Shown here: in pieces, positions 12,962 to 19,562 of the stretch
How positions within the stretch are numbered: position 1 is the stretch's first letter
Layout: every line of letters begins with the position of its first letter
DNA from: an uncultured bacterium
Lineage (GTDB): Bacteria > Bacillota > Clostridia > Oscillospirales > Ruminococcaceae
DNA length: 20,125 nt
Reading direction: 5' to 3'
NCBI GenBank assembly: GCA_934845495.1
Contig: CAKWRB010000010.1
Coordinates: 1-20,125 of the forward strand
The notes under the pieces: model-generated
What the model was told of the DNA's origin: nothing
Seen by the model: the letters and a program-made list of their open reading frames with translations, nothing else
Database searches by the model: none
Made by a program: the position numbers and the translations under genes

Positions 12962-13068
12962 GCGAAAAGGGAGTAGTTAAAAGCTGCAGTGTCAACATCA
13001 CGCCGGGCGCAAGGACTGGCTGGCATCGCACGCCGGATAGCATGTTTGAAGGCAACAAGACTTTTCGA
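12962..13068 (+). ncRNA. yybP-ykoY (Mn2+-sensing) riboswitch aptamer
   Basis: The closing helix P1 is CGAAAAG (12963-12969) with CTTTTCG (13061-13067), a perfect 7 bp. The 5' internal loop reads GGAGTAG (12970-12976), matching the hallmark GGGGAGUAG of the yybP-ykoY class. The 3' strand GGCAACAAGAC (13051-13061) matches the conserved AAGAC segment that docks to form the Mn2+ site. Further GC-rich hairpins lie between. The family activates Mn2+ efflux genes, including P2-type ATPases, when Mn2+ is high. The identification is from motif and fold, not a covariance search. Confidence 0.83.
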
Positions 13069-13140
13069 AATTCTGCCAGTCTGTGCGGATTTCGGGGGGT
13101 CTTTTTCTTTTCCCCGGAACCCCCTCGCTGAAAAAAGGAG
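13066..13140 (+). promoter_or_regulatory. Riboswitch expression platform
   Basis: CGAAAT (13066-13071) can pair with ATTTCG (13089-13094), which would disrupt the 3' strand of P1 (shared bases 13066-13067). A G6 run and TCTTTTTCTTTT (13100-13111) follow. GGGGGT (13095-13100) can alternatively pair with ACCCCC (13119-13124). The first arrangement resembles a terminator, though the T tract is separated from the stem by G residues. The U-rich stretch could also pair with the ribosome site AAAAAAGGAG (13131-13140). Transcriptional versus translational control is unresolved. Confidence 0.5.
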
Positions 13141-13150
13141 AGAAACAACC

Positions 13151-15766
13151 ATGGATATGAATCGTCCGGATTACAATTTGTCCCAGAATGAGGTTCTGGA
13201 CCGGTATTCCACCTTCCGCACCGGCCTTTTGCCGGAGGAAGCCCAGAACCGTCTGGAGCGCTATGGCGAGAACAAGCTCGCCGAGGGCAAGAAAAAGACT
13301 GCGCTGCAGGTCTTCCTCGACCAGTTCAAGGATCTCATCGTCTGGATCCTCATCGCTGCTGCGGTGATCTCCATCCTGTCCGGCCAGGGCGAAAGCTCGC
13401 TGGTCATCTTTGCGGTGCTGATCCTCAATGCTGTGCTGGGCACTGTACAGTACCTCAAGGCGGAAAAGTCGCTGGAATCGCTCAAGGCCATGAGCTCCCC
13501 CACCGCCACCCTGATCCGGGGCGGCCTCAAGGTGCAGGTGCCCTCCCCAGAAGTGGTGCCCGGTGATATCCTGCTGCTGGAGGCCGGCGACCTCATCACC
13601 GCCGATGCCCGGATTTTGGAGAGCTATTCGGTGAAGATCAACGAAAGCTCCCTCACCGGTGAAAGCGAGGCGGTGGAAAAGACCGCCGATGTGATCCCCG
13701 AGGAAAATGTGGCTCTGGGCGACCGCAAGAACATGGTGTTCTCCGGTTCGCTGGTGACCTATGGCCGCGCTGTGGCAGTGGTGACCGGCACCGGTATGCA
13801 GACCGAGCTGGGGCATATCGCCTCGCTGCTGGACAACACCCGCCAGCGCAAGACCCCCCTGCAGGAAAACCTCAACAAGTTCAGCGAAAAGCTCGCCATT
13901 GCCATTCTGGGCATCTGCGGCGTGGTGTTCCTGCTCTCCTACTTCCGCAGCGGTATGGGACTGCTCGACTCGATGATGTTTGCTGTGGCTCTGGCCGTGG
14001 CTGCTATCCCCGAGGCACTCAGCTCAATCGTCACCATTGTACTGGCCATCGGAACCCAGAAGATGGCCAAGCAGAATGCCATCATCAAGGAACTCAAGGC
14101 GGTGGAAAGCCTGGGTGCTGTCTCGGTCATCTGTTCGGATAAGACCGGTACCCTCACCCAGAACCGCATGACCGTAGAACAGATCTATGCCGATGGCAAG
14201 CTCTGCGACGGCAAGGATCTGGAACTGGCCAACGATGCCCAGCGCCTGCTGCTCAAAACAGCACTGCTGGCCAGCGATGCCACCCACGACGAAGAGAGCG
14301 GCACCTCCATCGGTGACCCCACCGAGGTGGCTCTGGTACTGCTGGGCGAAAACTTCGGTGTGGAGGAAGGCGCTTACCGCAGCCAGCATCAGCGGCTGGC
14401 CGAGCTGGCCTTTGACTCCGACCGCAAACTGATGACCACCCTGCAGGAGATCGAGGGAGTCCCCACCCTGATGACCAAGGGCGCCATCGATGTGCTGCTG
14501 GAGCGCTCGGACCGGATCATGACCTCCGATGGGGTCCGCCCCCTCACCGAGGAGGACCGGGAGAAGATCATGCAGGTGAACAACGACCTCTCCGAGCAGG
14601 GCCTGCGTGTGCTGGCCTTTGGCTACCGGGAGCTGGACTGCGTCCGTGAGCTCTCGCTGGATGACGAGCAGGGCTATGTCTTTATCGGCCTGATCTCGAT
14701 GATCGACCCGCCCCGCCCCGAATCGGTGGCTGCAGTGGCCGATGCCAAGCGCGCCGGCATCCGCACCGTGATGATCACCGGTGACCACAAGGTGACCGCC
14801 ACCGCCATTGCCAAGCGCATCGGCATCTTTGAGGAGGGCGACCTGGCTGTATCAGGCCCCGAACTGGAGCAGATGACCGACGAGGAGCTGGACCGCAAGC
14901 TGGCCCACATCTCGGTGTATGCCCGTGTATCGCCCGAGCACAAGATCCGCATCGTCACCGCCTGGCAGCGCCGGGGCCAGATCGTCGCCATGACCGGTGA
15001 CGGTGTCAACGACGCCCCCGCCCTGAAGCAGGCCGACATCGGCGTGGCCATGGGCATCACCGGCACCGAAGTGAGCAAGGATGCCGCCGCCATGATCCTG
15101 GCAGACGACAACTTTGCCACCATCGTCGGCGCCGTTACCAACGGCCGCGGTGTCTACGAAAACATCAAGAATGTCATCGGCTTCCTGCTCTCGGGCAATA
15201 TGGCCGGTATCCTCTGTGTTCTGTTCGCCTCGATGATGGCTCTGCCGGCTCCCTTTGCAGCGGTGCATCTGCTCTTCATCAATCTGCTCACCGACTCGCT
15301 GCCCGCCATTGCCATCGGCATGGAGCCGGCTGGCAGTGACCTGCTCAACCGCAAGCCCCGGGATCCCCAGGAGCCGCTGCTCAGCCGGGATCTGGCCAAG
15401 CGCATCGGCCTGCAGGGTCTGCTCATCGCCATTCCGGTTATGATCGCCTTCTATCAGGGCTACCGGACCGGCACCGCCGAAGCCATGACCATGGCCTTTG
15501 CCACCCTCACCCTGGCCCGTCTGTTCCACGGCTTCAACTGCCGCGAGGACCGCAGCATCCTGCGCATGGGCCTTTCGGGCAACCCGGCTTCGCTGGCTGC
15601 CTTCGGTGTCGGTGTGCTGCTGCTGGCTGCCGTACTGCTGATCCCCGCCCTGCATGGCCTGTTCCAGGTGGCTGCCCTCACCCTGCCCCAGCTGGGCATG
15701 ATCGCGGGTCTGGCTCTGCTGCCCACCCTGTGCATCCAGCTTGTGCGCATCGCCCGCGGCAAGTAA
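13151..15766 (+). CDS. P2-type cation ATPase (Ca2+/Mn2+ exporter)
   Basis: An 871-residue membrane pump of the SERCA/PMR1-like P2 class. Visible parts: the cation-ATPase N-terminal region (about 5-70), TGES (169-172), PEAL in helix 4 (287-290), phosphorylation site SDKTGTLT (Asp330), ITGDHKVTA and TGDGVNDAPALKQADIGVAMG in the P domain, NLLTDSLPAIAIG in helix 6 with the Asn and Asp typical of the Ca2+ site, and a C-terminal membrane bundle. Family members export Ca2+ or Mn2+. Placement under a yybP-ykoY riboswitch argues for manganese, as known for the YoaB-type ATPase of Lactococcus lactis. The frame is open upstream through the riboswitch, but the ATG at 13151 with AAAAGGAGAG is the real start. 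Confidence 0.94.
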   Translation: MDMNRPDYNLSQNEVLDRYSTFRTGLLPEEAQNRLERYGENKLAEGKKKTALQVFLDQFKDLIVWILIAAAVISILSGQGESSLVIFAVLILNAVLGTVQYLKAEKSLESLKAMSSPTATLIRGGLKVQVPSPEVVPGDILLLEAGDLITADARILESYSVKINESSLTGESEAVEKTADVIPEENVALGDRKNMVFSGSLVTYGRAVAVVTGTGMQTELGHIASLLDNTRQRKTPLQENLNKFSEKLAIAILGICGVVFLLSYFRSGMGLLDSMMFAVALAVAAIPEALSSIVTIVLAIGTQKMAKQNAIIKELKAVESLGAVSVICSDKTGTLTQNRMTVEQIYADGKLCDGKDLELANDAQRLLLKTALLASDATHDEESGTSIGDPTEVALVLLGENFGVEEGAYRSQHQRLAELAFDSDRKLMTTLQEIEGVPTLMTKGAIDVLLERSDRIMTSDGVRPLTEEDREKIMQVNNDLSEQGLRVLAFGYRELDCVRELSLDDEQGYVFIGLISMIDPPRPESVAAVADAKRAGIRTVMITGDHKVTATAIAKRIGIFEEGDLAVSGPELEQMTDEELDRKLAHISVYARVSPEHKIRIVTAWQRRGQIVAMTGDGVNDAPALKQADIGVAMGITGTEVSKDAAAMILADDNFATIVGAVTNGRGVYENIKNVIGFLLSGNMAGILCVLFASMMALPAPFAAVHLLFINLLTDSLPAIAIGMEPAGSDLLNRKPRDPQEPLLSRDLAKRIGLQGLLIAIPVMIAFYQGYRTGTAEAMTMAFATLTLARLFHGFNCREDRSILRMGLSGNPASLAAFGVGVLLLAAVLLIPALHGLFQVAALTLPQLGMIAGLALLPTLCIQLVRIARGK

Positions 15767-15783
15767 TAACTCCCTTGTTCCCA

Positions 15784-15817
15784 ACAGCCTCCGGCCCGGT
15801 GCCGGGGGCTGTTTTTG
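15784..15817 (+). terminator. Terminator of the P2-ATPase gene
   Basis: ACAGCC-T-CCGGC (15784-15795) pairs with GCCGG-G-GGCTGT (15801-15812), with one mismatch and a short loop, followed by T5. It begins 17 nt after the stop codon. Confidence 0.88.
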
Positions 15818-15945
15818 CATACCGGGGAAGCCTGTATTTCCGGGGAAATCCCACAGCCTCCATTCGTTTTGAAAGGGGAAAGGCGGGAAATTTCATCTCG
15901 AAGAATAAATCATAGTAATTTTCTCGACTTTTTTCGGAAAAGGGG

Positions 15946-15974
15946 TTCCAAAAAGCGATTTCCGGTGCTATAAT
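15946..15974 (+). promoter_or_regulatory. Promoter of the DUF401-type permease gene
   Basis: A consensus -10 box TATAAT (15969-15974) with a weak -35 box TTCCAA (15946-15951) at 17 nt. The predicted start near 15981 gives a leader of about 130 nt. The region 15818-15945 before it shows nothing recognisable. Confidence 0.65.
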
Positions 15975-15990
15975 CTTGAATTGTGCGATA

Positions 15991-16102
15991 GTCCCTTCAG
16001 AGGACAAACGGTTCCGCAGCACCGCAATGATCAAATCTGGTATGTGCCCGGCCTCCACCGCTGCGGAACCCAACGGAGGCGGGGCAAGGTGTATTAAGGA
16101 GG
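15991..16102 (+). promoter_or_regulatory. Structured leader with two competing stems before the permease gene
   Basis: A small hairpin GTCC/GGAC (15991-16005) is followed by stem A, GGTTCCGCAGC (16010-16020) with GCTGCGGAACC (16060-16070), 11 perfect bp. Stem B is GCCCGGCCTCC (16046-16056) with GGAGGCGGGGC (16075-16085), 10 of 11 paired. The stems interleave, and only 4 nt (16071-16074) would have to span stem A in a pseudoknot, so they are probably mutually exclusive. The CCTCC of stem B could instead pair with the ribosome site AAGGAGG (16096-16102). This is the layout of a translational switch. I did not recognise a known riboswitch class. Confidence 0.55.
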
Positions 16103-16110
16103 AAGATTCT

Positions 16111-17343
16111 TTGAATCCCGAAGTTCTCTCACTCATCAAGCTGGCAGGCGTCTTTGCCATCATCATCGGCCTTCTGTCCATGAAGAAGCCGCTGAACCTG
16201 GTTATGTCCATCGCCAGCATCGTGGTCGTGGTGCTGTATGCTCTGCCCGTCGGCCAGGTTCTCCCCGCCCTCAAAACCGGCCTGATCGGGTCCAACACCA
16301 TCAACGCCATTCTGGTGCTGTACTGCATCACCTATCTGCAGCGTATGATGGAGTCCCGCAGGCAGCTCGCCGGCTGTGAGGAGGCCATGAACGGCCTGTT
16401 CAACAACCGCCGCATCAATGCGTCGGTGGTACCCTTCATGCTGGGCTGCCTGCCTGCAGCCAGCACTGTGCTGATCTGCGGCCCCATCGTGCGCAGCGCT
16501 GTGGACGATTCGCTCACCGCGCCCGAAACCGCAGCAGCCACCACCTACTTCCGTCACATTTCGGAAGCCTTCATGCCCACTTACAGCGGTATCCTCATCG
16601 CCATCAGTCTAACCAATGGCCTGGTTACCCCCGGTTCCTTTGTACTGGGTATGCTGCCGGTTGTAGTGTGCCTGTTCATCTCCGGCTATGTAATCTACCT
16701 GCGCCGTATCCCCAAGGAGACCGGCCTGGTTTACGACCAGCCCAAGAGCTTTTACTTCAAGCACCTGATCAAGAGCATCTGGCCCATCTTCCTGTCCATT
16801 GCCATGGTGCTGATGCTCAACACCCCGGTTTGGGGCGCTGTACTGGTGTGCATCGTGCTGGAGTTCTTCGTGCAGAAGTTCACCATCGAGGAGATCAAGC
16901 CCTTCTTCCGCACAGCGTTTGAGTCCAAGCTGATGCTCAACACCATTGCGGTTATGATCTTCGGCAACCTGCTGCGCTCCACTGGCGTTGTAGACCTGCT
17001 GCCCGTTTATCTGTCCAAGCTGCCCATCCCCAGCTTCCTGGTGTGGACCCTCATCTTCGCCATCGGTACCCTGGTCGGTGGAAGCCTTACCATCTATGTT
17101 CTGGCGATCCCCATGCTGCTGACCGCCTTCCCTGGCGCCGAGTTCTACCCCATGTTCCTGCTGGTTATGAGTGCAAGCTACATCGTAATGCAGGTAAACC
17201 CCACCCATATCTGCCTGACCCTCTGCGCCGAGGACTTCAAGATCCCGCTGGGCTCTCTGATTGCCAAGTCGGTGCCGCTGGTTATTGTGGCCACTGCCCT
17301 CTGCTTCGGCTACTACTTCATTCTCACCGCGTTCGTATTCTAA
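16111..17343 (+). CDS. DUF401-type multi-spanning membrane permease, TTG start
   Basis: A 410-residue, very hydrophobic protein with about ten membrane segments from residue 8 to the C-terminus. Segments such as SMKKPLNLVMSIA, VVPFMLGCLPAASTVLICGPIV, TTYFRHISEAFMPTYSGIL and QVNPTHICLTLCAEDF resemble the DUF401/COG1906 family of integral membrane proteins, thought to be transporters of unknown substrate. The start is TTG at 16111, because AAGGAGG (16096-16102) is 8 nt upstream and the second codon begins the hydrophilic N-terminus NPEVLSLIK. Longer in-frame ATGs lie within the structured leader and lack ribosome sites. It is convergent with the glycerate kinase gene across a shared terminator. 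A link to organic acid transport is only suggested by this neighbour. Confidence 0.85.
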   Translation: MNPEVLSLIKLAGVFAIIIGLLSMKKPLNLVMSIASIVVVVLYALPVGQVLPALKTGLIGSNTINAILVLYCITYLQRMMESRRQLAGCEEAMNGLFNNRRINASVVPFMLGCLPAASTVLICGPIVRSAVDDSLTAPETAAATTYFRHISEAFMPTYSGILIAISLTNGLVTPGSFVLGMLPVVVCLFISGYVIYLRRIPKETGLVYDQPKSFYFKHLIKSIWPIFLSIAMVLMLNTPVWGAVLVCIVLEFFVQKFTIEEIKPFFRTAFESKLMLNTIAVMIFGNLLRSTGVVDLLPVYLSKLPIPSFLVWTLIFAIGTLVGGSLTIYVLAIPMLLTAFPGAEFYPMFLLVMSASYIVMQVNPTHICLTLCAEDFKIPLGSLIAKSVPLVIVATALCFGYYFILTAFVF

Positions 17344-17365
17344 CGGCTGCGGTCTGAACCGAATC

Positions 17366-17405
17366 AAAAACCCCCGGCTGTTCGCTTTGAACGGCCGGGG
17401 GTTTT
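17366..17405. terminator. Bidirectional terminator between permease and glycerate kinase
   Basis: CCCCCGGC-T-GTTC (17371-17383) pairs with GAAC-G-GCCGGGGG (17389-17401), forming a 13-bp stem with one T-G wobble and a GCTTT loop. A5 on the left and T4 on the right allow it to act on both converging transcripts. Confidence 0.92.
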
Positions 17406-17406
17406 C

Positions 17407-18534
17407 TCATCTTCGGGCGGCTTGCCAGAGCCGCAGGATCTGCTCGGCAGCGGCAGCAATGTTCCTCCGGGCGGTATCCGGGTCCATGGCCTCAGTCAGG
17501 GTCATCGGGGTGCGCAGTACCGGGAAGACGGCATTCATCTCCCCCAGGGGTGCATCGGGCTGGACGGTGCCTGCCAGCGCAAGGACCGGCACGCCGTGGG
17601 TCCGGGCCAGTCGGGCCACAGCAGCCGGAGCCTTGCCCATGGAGGTCTGGCAATCGAACTGTCCCTCACCGGTGAAGCAGAGGTCGCTGCCCGGGAGAAG
17701 TCCTGCCAGGCCGGTCTCCTCCAGGACGATGGAAGCACCGGGGCGCAGTTCTGCCCCCAGAAAGGCGGCAAAGCCAAAGCCCAGCCCACCGGCAGCGCCG
17801 CAGCCGGGAAGATCCGGGTCACAGCCGGGGAAGGCGGCAGCGGCCTGTTCGGCAAACCGCCGGAGGGCGGCATCCAGCCGGGGGATCACCTTTGGGCCGG
17901 CGCCTTTCTGGGGGCCGTAGACGGCACTGGCGCCAGTGGGGCCGCAGAGGGGGTTTTCCACATCGCAGGCGATGCGGAACCGGCAGTTCCGCAGCTCCGG
18001 GCGCACCCCGGCGGTGTCGATGCGGCAGAGCTGTTCCAGCCCGGCAGCACCATCGGGAATGGGCTGTCCGTCCGTGTCCAGCAGCCCGAAGCCCAGGGCG
18101 GCAAGCATGCCTGCACCGCCATCGTTGGTGGCCGAGCCGCCGATGCCGACCAGGAAGTTCCGGCAGCCCCGTTCCAGTGCATCGGCAATGAGTTCTCCCA
18201 CACCGCGGGTGGTGGTATGCAGAGGGTCCCGGCGGTCAGGGGGGACCAGGGGTAGACCGGCGGCAGAGGCCATCTCCAGAACTGCAGTGCCGGTTGCCCG
18301 TCGGATGCCATACTCTGCCTGTACAGGATCCCCCAGCGGGCCGGTGACGGTGCAGGTGATGCGCTCCTCTGGGGTGCAGAGGGCAGCGGTGGTGCCCTCG
18401 CCGCCGTCAGCCAGCGGGGAGAGCCTGGCTTCCAGCTCCGGGCAGACCCGTCGGAGACCGGCTTCGATGGCACGGGCGGCCTCCAGTGAGTCCAGGCACC
18501 CCTTCCAGGAATCGATGGCAATGGTGACGATCAT
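17407..18534 (-). CDS. Glycerate kinase (GarK/GlxK family)
   Basis: A 375-residue cytoplasmic enzyme that phosphorylates D-glycerate, in this family usually to 2-phosphoglycerate, feeding glycolysis. Family signatures: DSWKGCLDSLEAARAI (8-23), SPLADGGEGT (39-48), GVGELIADALERG and GIGGSATNDGGAGMLAALG (about 125-143), DVENPLCGPTGASAVYGPQKGA and FTGEGQFDCQTSMGKAP near the C-terminus. The length is normal for the family. The ATG at 18534 follows AAAGGAG by 8 nt; longer in-frame extensions run into the divergent XRE gene and are rejected. It is transcribed divergently from the XRE regulator, with a shared inverted repeat (18590-18624) between them. Confidence 0.95.
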   Translation of the reverse strand: MIVTIAIDSWKGCLDSLEAARAIEAGLRRVCPELEARLSPLADGGEGTTAALCTPEERITCTVTGPLGDPVQAEYGIRRATGTAVLEMASAAGLPLVPPDRRDPLHTTTRGVGELIADALERGCRNFLVGIGGSATNDGGAGMLAALGFGLLDTDGQPIPDGAAGLEQLCRIDTAGVRPELRNCRFRIACDVENPLCGPTGASAVYGPQKGAGPKVIPRLDAALRRFAEQAAAAFPGCDPDLPGCGAAGGLGFGFAAFLGAELRPGASIVLEETGLAGLLPGSDLCFTGEGQFDCQTSMGKAPAAVARLARTHGVPVLALAGTVQPDAPLGEMNAVFPVLRTPMTLTEAMDPDTARRNIAAAAEQILRLWQAARR

Positions 18535-18571
18535 GATACATGCTCCTTTCAGCAGTGGATCTTCCGGCGGA

Positions 18572-18600
18572 TTGCGCCGGCTGTGCGGCTGTGCTACAAT
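18572..18600 (+). promoter_or_regulatory. Promoter of the XRE-GNAT operon
   Basis: -35 TTGCGC (18572-18577), a 17-nt spacer, and -10 TACAAT (18595-18600). The -10 box lies in the left arm of the inverted repeat. The predicted start is near 18607, about 63 nt before the XRE ATG. Confidence 0.65.
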
Positions 18601-18624
18601 GAAAGCTGATCTTATTGTAGCACA
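18590..18624. promoter_or_regulatory. 11-bp inverted repeat containing both divergent -10 boxes
   Basis: TGTGCTACAAT (18590-18600) and ATTGTAGCACA (18614-18624) are perfect complements with a 13-nt spacer. Each arm holds a TACAAT -10 box, one facing the XRE gene and one facing glycerate kinase. A single protein binding the dyad could control both directions. The XRE protein encoded next door is a candidate. Confidence 0.6.
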
Positions 18625-18669
18625 CCGGCGGAGTCTGGAACAGCTGTCGGTGCAAAAGGAGAAACAAGT

Positions 18670-18978
18670 ATGGACGAACTGAAAGGACGGCTCCGGGCCC
18701 TGCGGGAGAGCCGGGGGTATTCCCAGAAGGGGCTGGCAAAGCGGCTGGACTGCTCGCCATCGCTCATCTCCTCCTACGAAACGGGGGAGCGCAGCCCCAG
18801 CCTGCAGAACCTGGGGGAACTGGCCGACTGCTTCGGCGTGACGACCGATTATCTGCTGGGGCGTACTCCGCCGGCGCCGGGGCTGGATCTCTCCGGCCTC
18901 ACCGAGGAGCAGCGCACAGCGGTGGAGATCATCGTTCGGGGCATGCGCCGGCAGAACAGTGAAGGAGGGCAGGCGTGA
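18670..18978 (+). CDS. XRE-family helix-turn-helix regulator
   Basis: A 102-residue protein. Residues 5-60 form a standard Cro/CI-type DNA-binding domain: LRALRESRGYSQKGLAKRLDCSPSLISSYETGERSPSLQNLGELADCFGVTTDYLLGR. The C-terminal tail (LTEEQRTAVEIIVRGMR) is a short helix, with no sensor domain. AAAAGGAG lies upstream of the ATG. The stop overlaps the next gene's ATG by one base (TGATG), so the acetyltransferase is co-translated. It may control its own operon and the divergent glycerate kinase through the dyad at 18590-18624, which is inference from position. Confidence 0.92.
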   Translation: MDELKGRLRALRESRGYSQKGLAKRLDCSPSLISSYETGERSPSLQNLGELADCFGVTTDYLLGRTPPAPGLDLSGLTEEQRTAVEIIVRGMRRQNSEGGQA

Positions 18979-19369
18979 TGGAACATACACAGCTCTGCCG
19001 CCTGTCCCATTGCCTGGAGCGTATTCCGGAGGCGGCCCGGTGGTGCCTGGCGCTGGCAGGGGAGCGCATCGTGGCTGGCCTGGGCGTGATCGAAAACGAC
19101 TTCCACCCCCGCACCGACCTGGCCCCAATGTCTGTGCCGTCTACACCGAGCCGGACTGCCGGGGCCGGGGGCTTGCCGGGCAGCTGCTCGGCCTGGCCTG
19201 TGCCGAGTTGGCTGCCGAGGGGATAACGACCCTCTACCTGCTCACCGACCACACCGGCTTCTACGAGCGGTACGGCTGGGAGTTCTGCTGCACCGTCCGG
19301 CAGGAGGGGGAGCCCCAGCCCACCCGGGTCTACCGGCATCAGGCAGCCCCGACCGGAAAGCAGGAATAA
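18978..19369 (+). pseudogene. GNAT-family acetyltransferase, frameshifted
   Basis: The N-terminal part starts at ATG 18978 (MEHTQLCRLSHCLERIP...LGVIENDFHPRTDLAP). The rest continues in the next frame from NVCAVYTEPDC to PTGKQE, ending at 19369. The join is at the C4 run 19123-19126: one extra C would restore a single frame of about 130 codons reading DLAPNVCAVYTEPDCRGRGLAGQLL, which contains the acetyl-CoA-binding motif CRGRGLAG of GNAT enzymes. The downstream YERYGWEF is also typical. The substrate is unknown. The one-base loss in a homopolymer could be a real null mutation, phase variation or a sequencing error. GAAGGAGGG precedes the start, which is coupled to the XRE stop. Confidence 0.85.
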
Positions 19370-19440
19370 CCCGGTGCAGCTCTGTTCATAATATCCTGGA
19401 AAATGGGCAGAGATATTTACAATCTATTTACTTCTTTTCC

Positions 19441-19469
19441 TTAACAAAACGGCGAAACTGTGCTAAAAT
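19441..19469 (+). promoter_or_regulatory. Promoter of the MATE gene
   Basis: -35 TTAACA (19441-19446), a 17-nt spacer, and -10 TAAAAT (19464-19469). The region is much more AT-rich than its surroundings. The predicted start near 19476 leaves a leader of about 87 nt. Confidence 0.7.
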
Positions 19470-19494
19470 AATAAGGAAATCTAATTATCAATTT

Positions 19495-19536
19495 GCGCAC
19501 CACCCTGTCCGCATTGCCGGATCCGGGCCGGTGCGC
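19495..19536 (+). promoter_or_regulatory. Leader hairpin before the MATE gene
   Basis: GCGCACC (19495-19501) pairs perfectly with GGTGCGC (19530-19536), enclosing a GC-rich loop that includes the palindrome CCGGATCCGG (19517-19526). It lies in the predicted leader, 11 nt before the ribosome site AGGAG (19548-19552). No T tract follows, so it is not a simple terminator. It may be a translational control element; no known class was recognised. Confidence 0.4.
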
Positions 19537-19562
19537 CGTCATTTTACAGGAGATGATATTCC

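Noticed and set aside
13095..13124. GGGGGT/ACCCCC hairpin as a simple terminator before the P2-ATPase
   Set aside because: No T tract follows the right arm. The T-rich stretch is in its loop, so it is noted only as part of an unresolved expression platform.
12989..13150. N-terminal extension of the P2-ATPase frame
   Set aside because: The extension runs through the riboswitch and its expression platform. The ATG at 13151 has a strong ribosome site and fits the family's normal start.
15976..16110. Upstream ATG codons in frame with the DUF401 permease
   Set aside because: They lie in the structured leader and lack ribosome sites; the resulting extension is not hydrophobic or family-like. The TTG at 16111 has AAGGAGG 8 nt upstream.
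19106..19110. C5 run as the site of the acetyltransferase frameshift
   Set aside because: Shifting here gives PPHRPGP in place of the expected PRTDLAP segment. The C4 run at 19123-19126 restores the family-like sequence on both sides.
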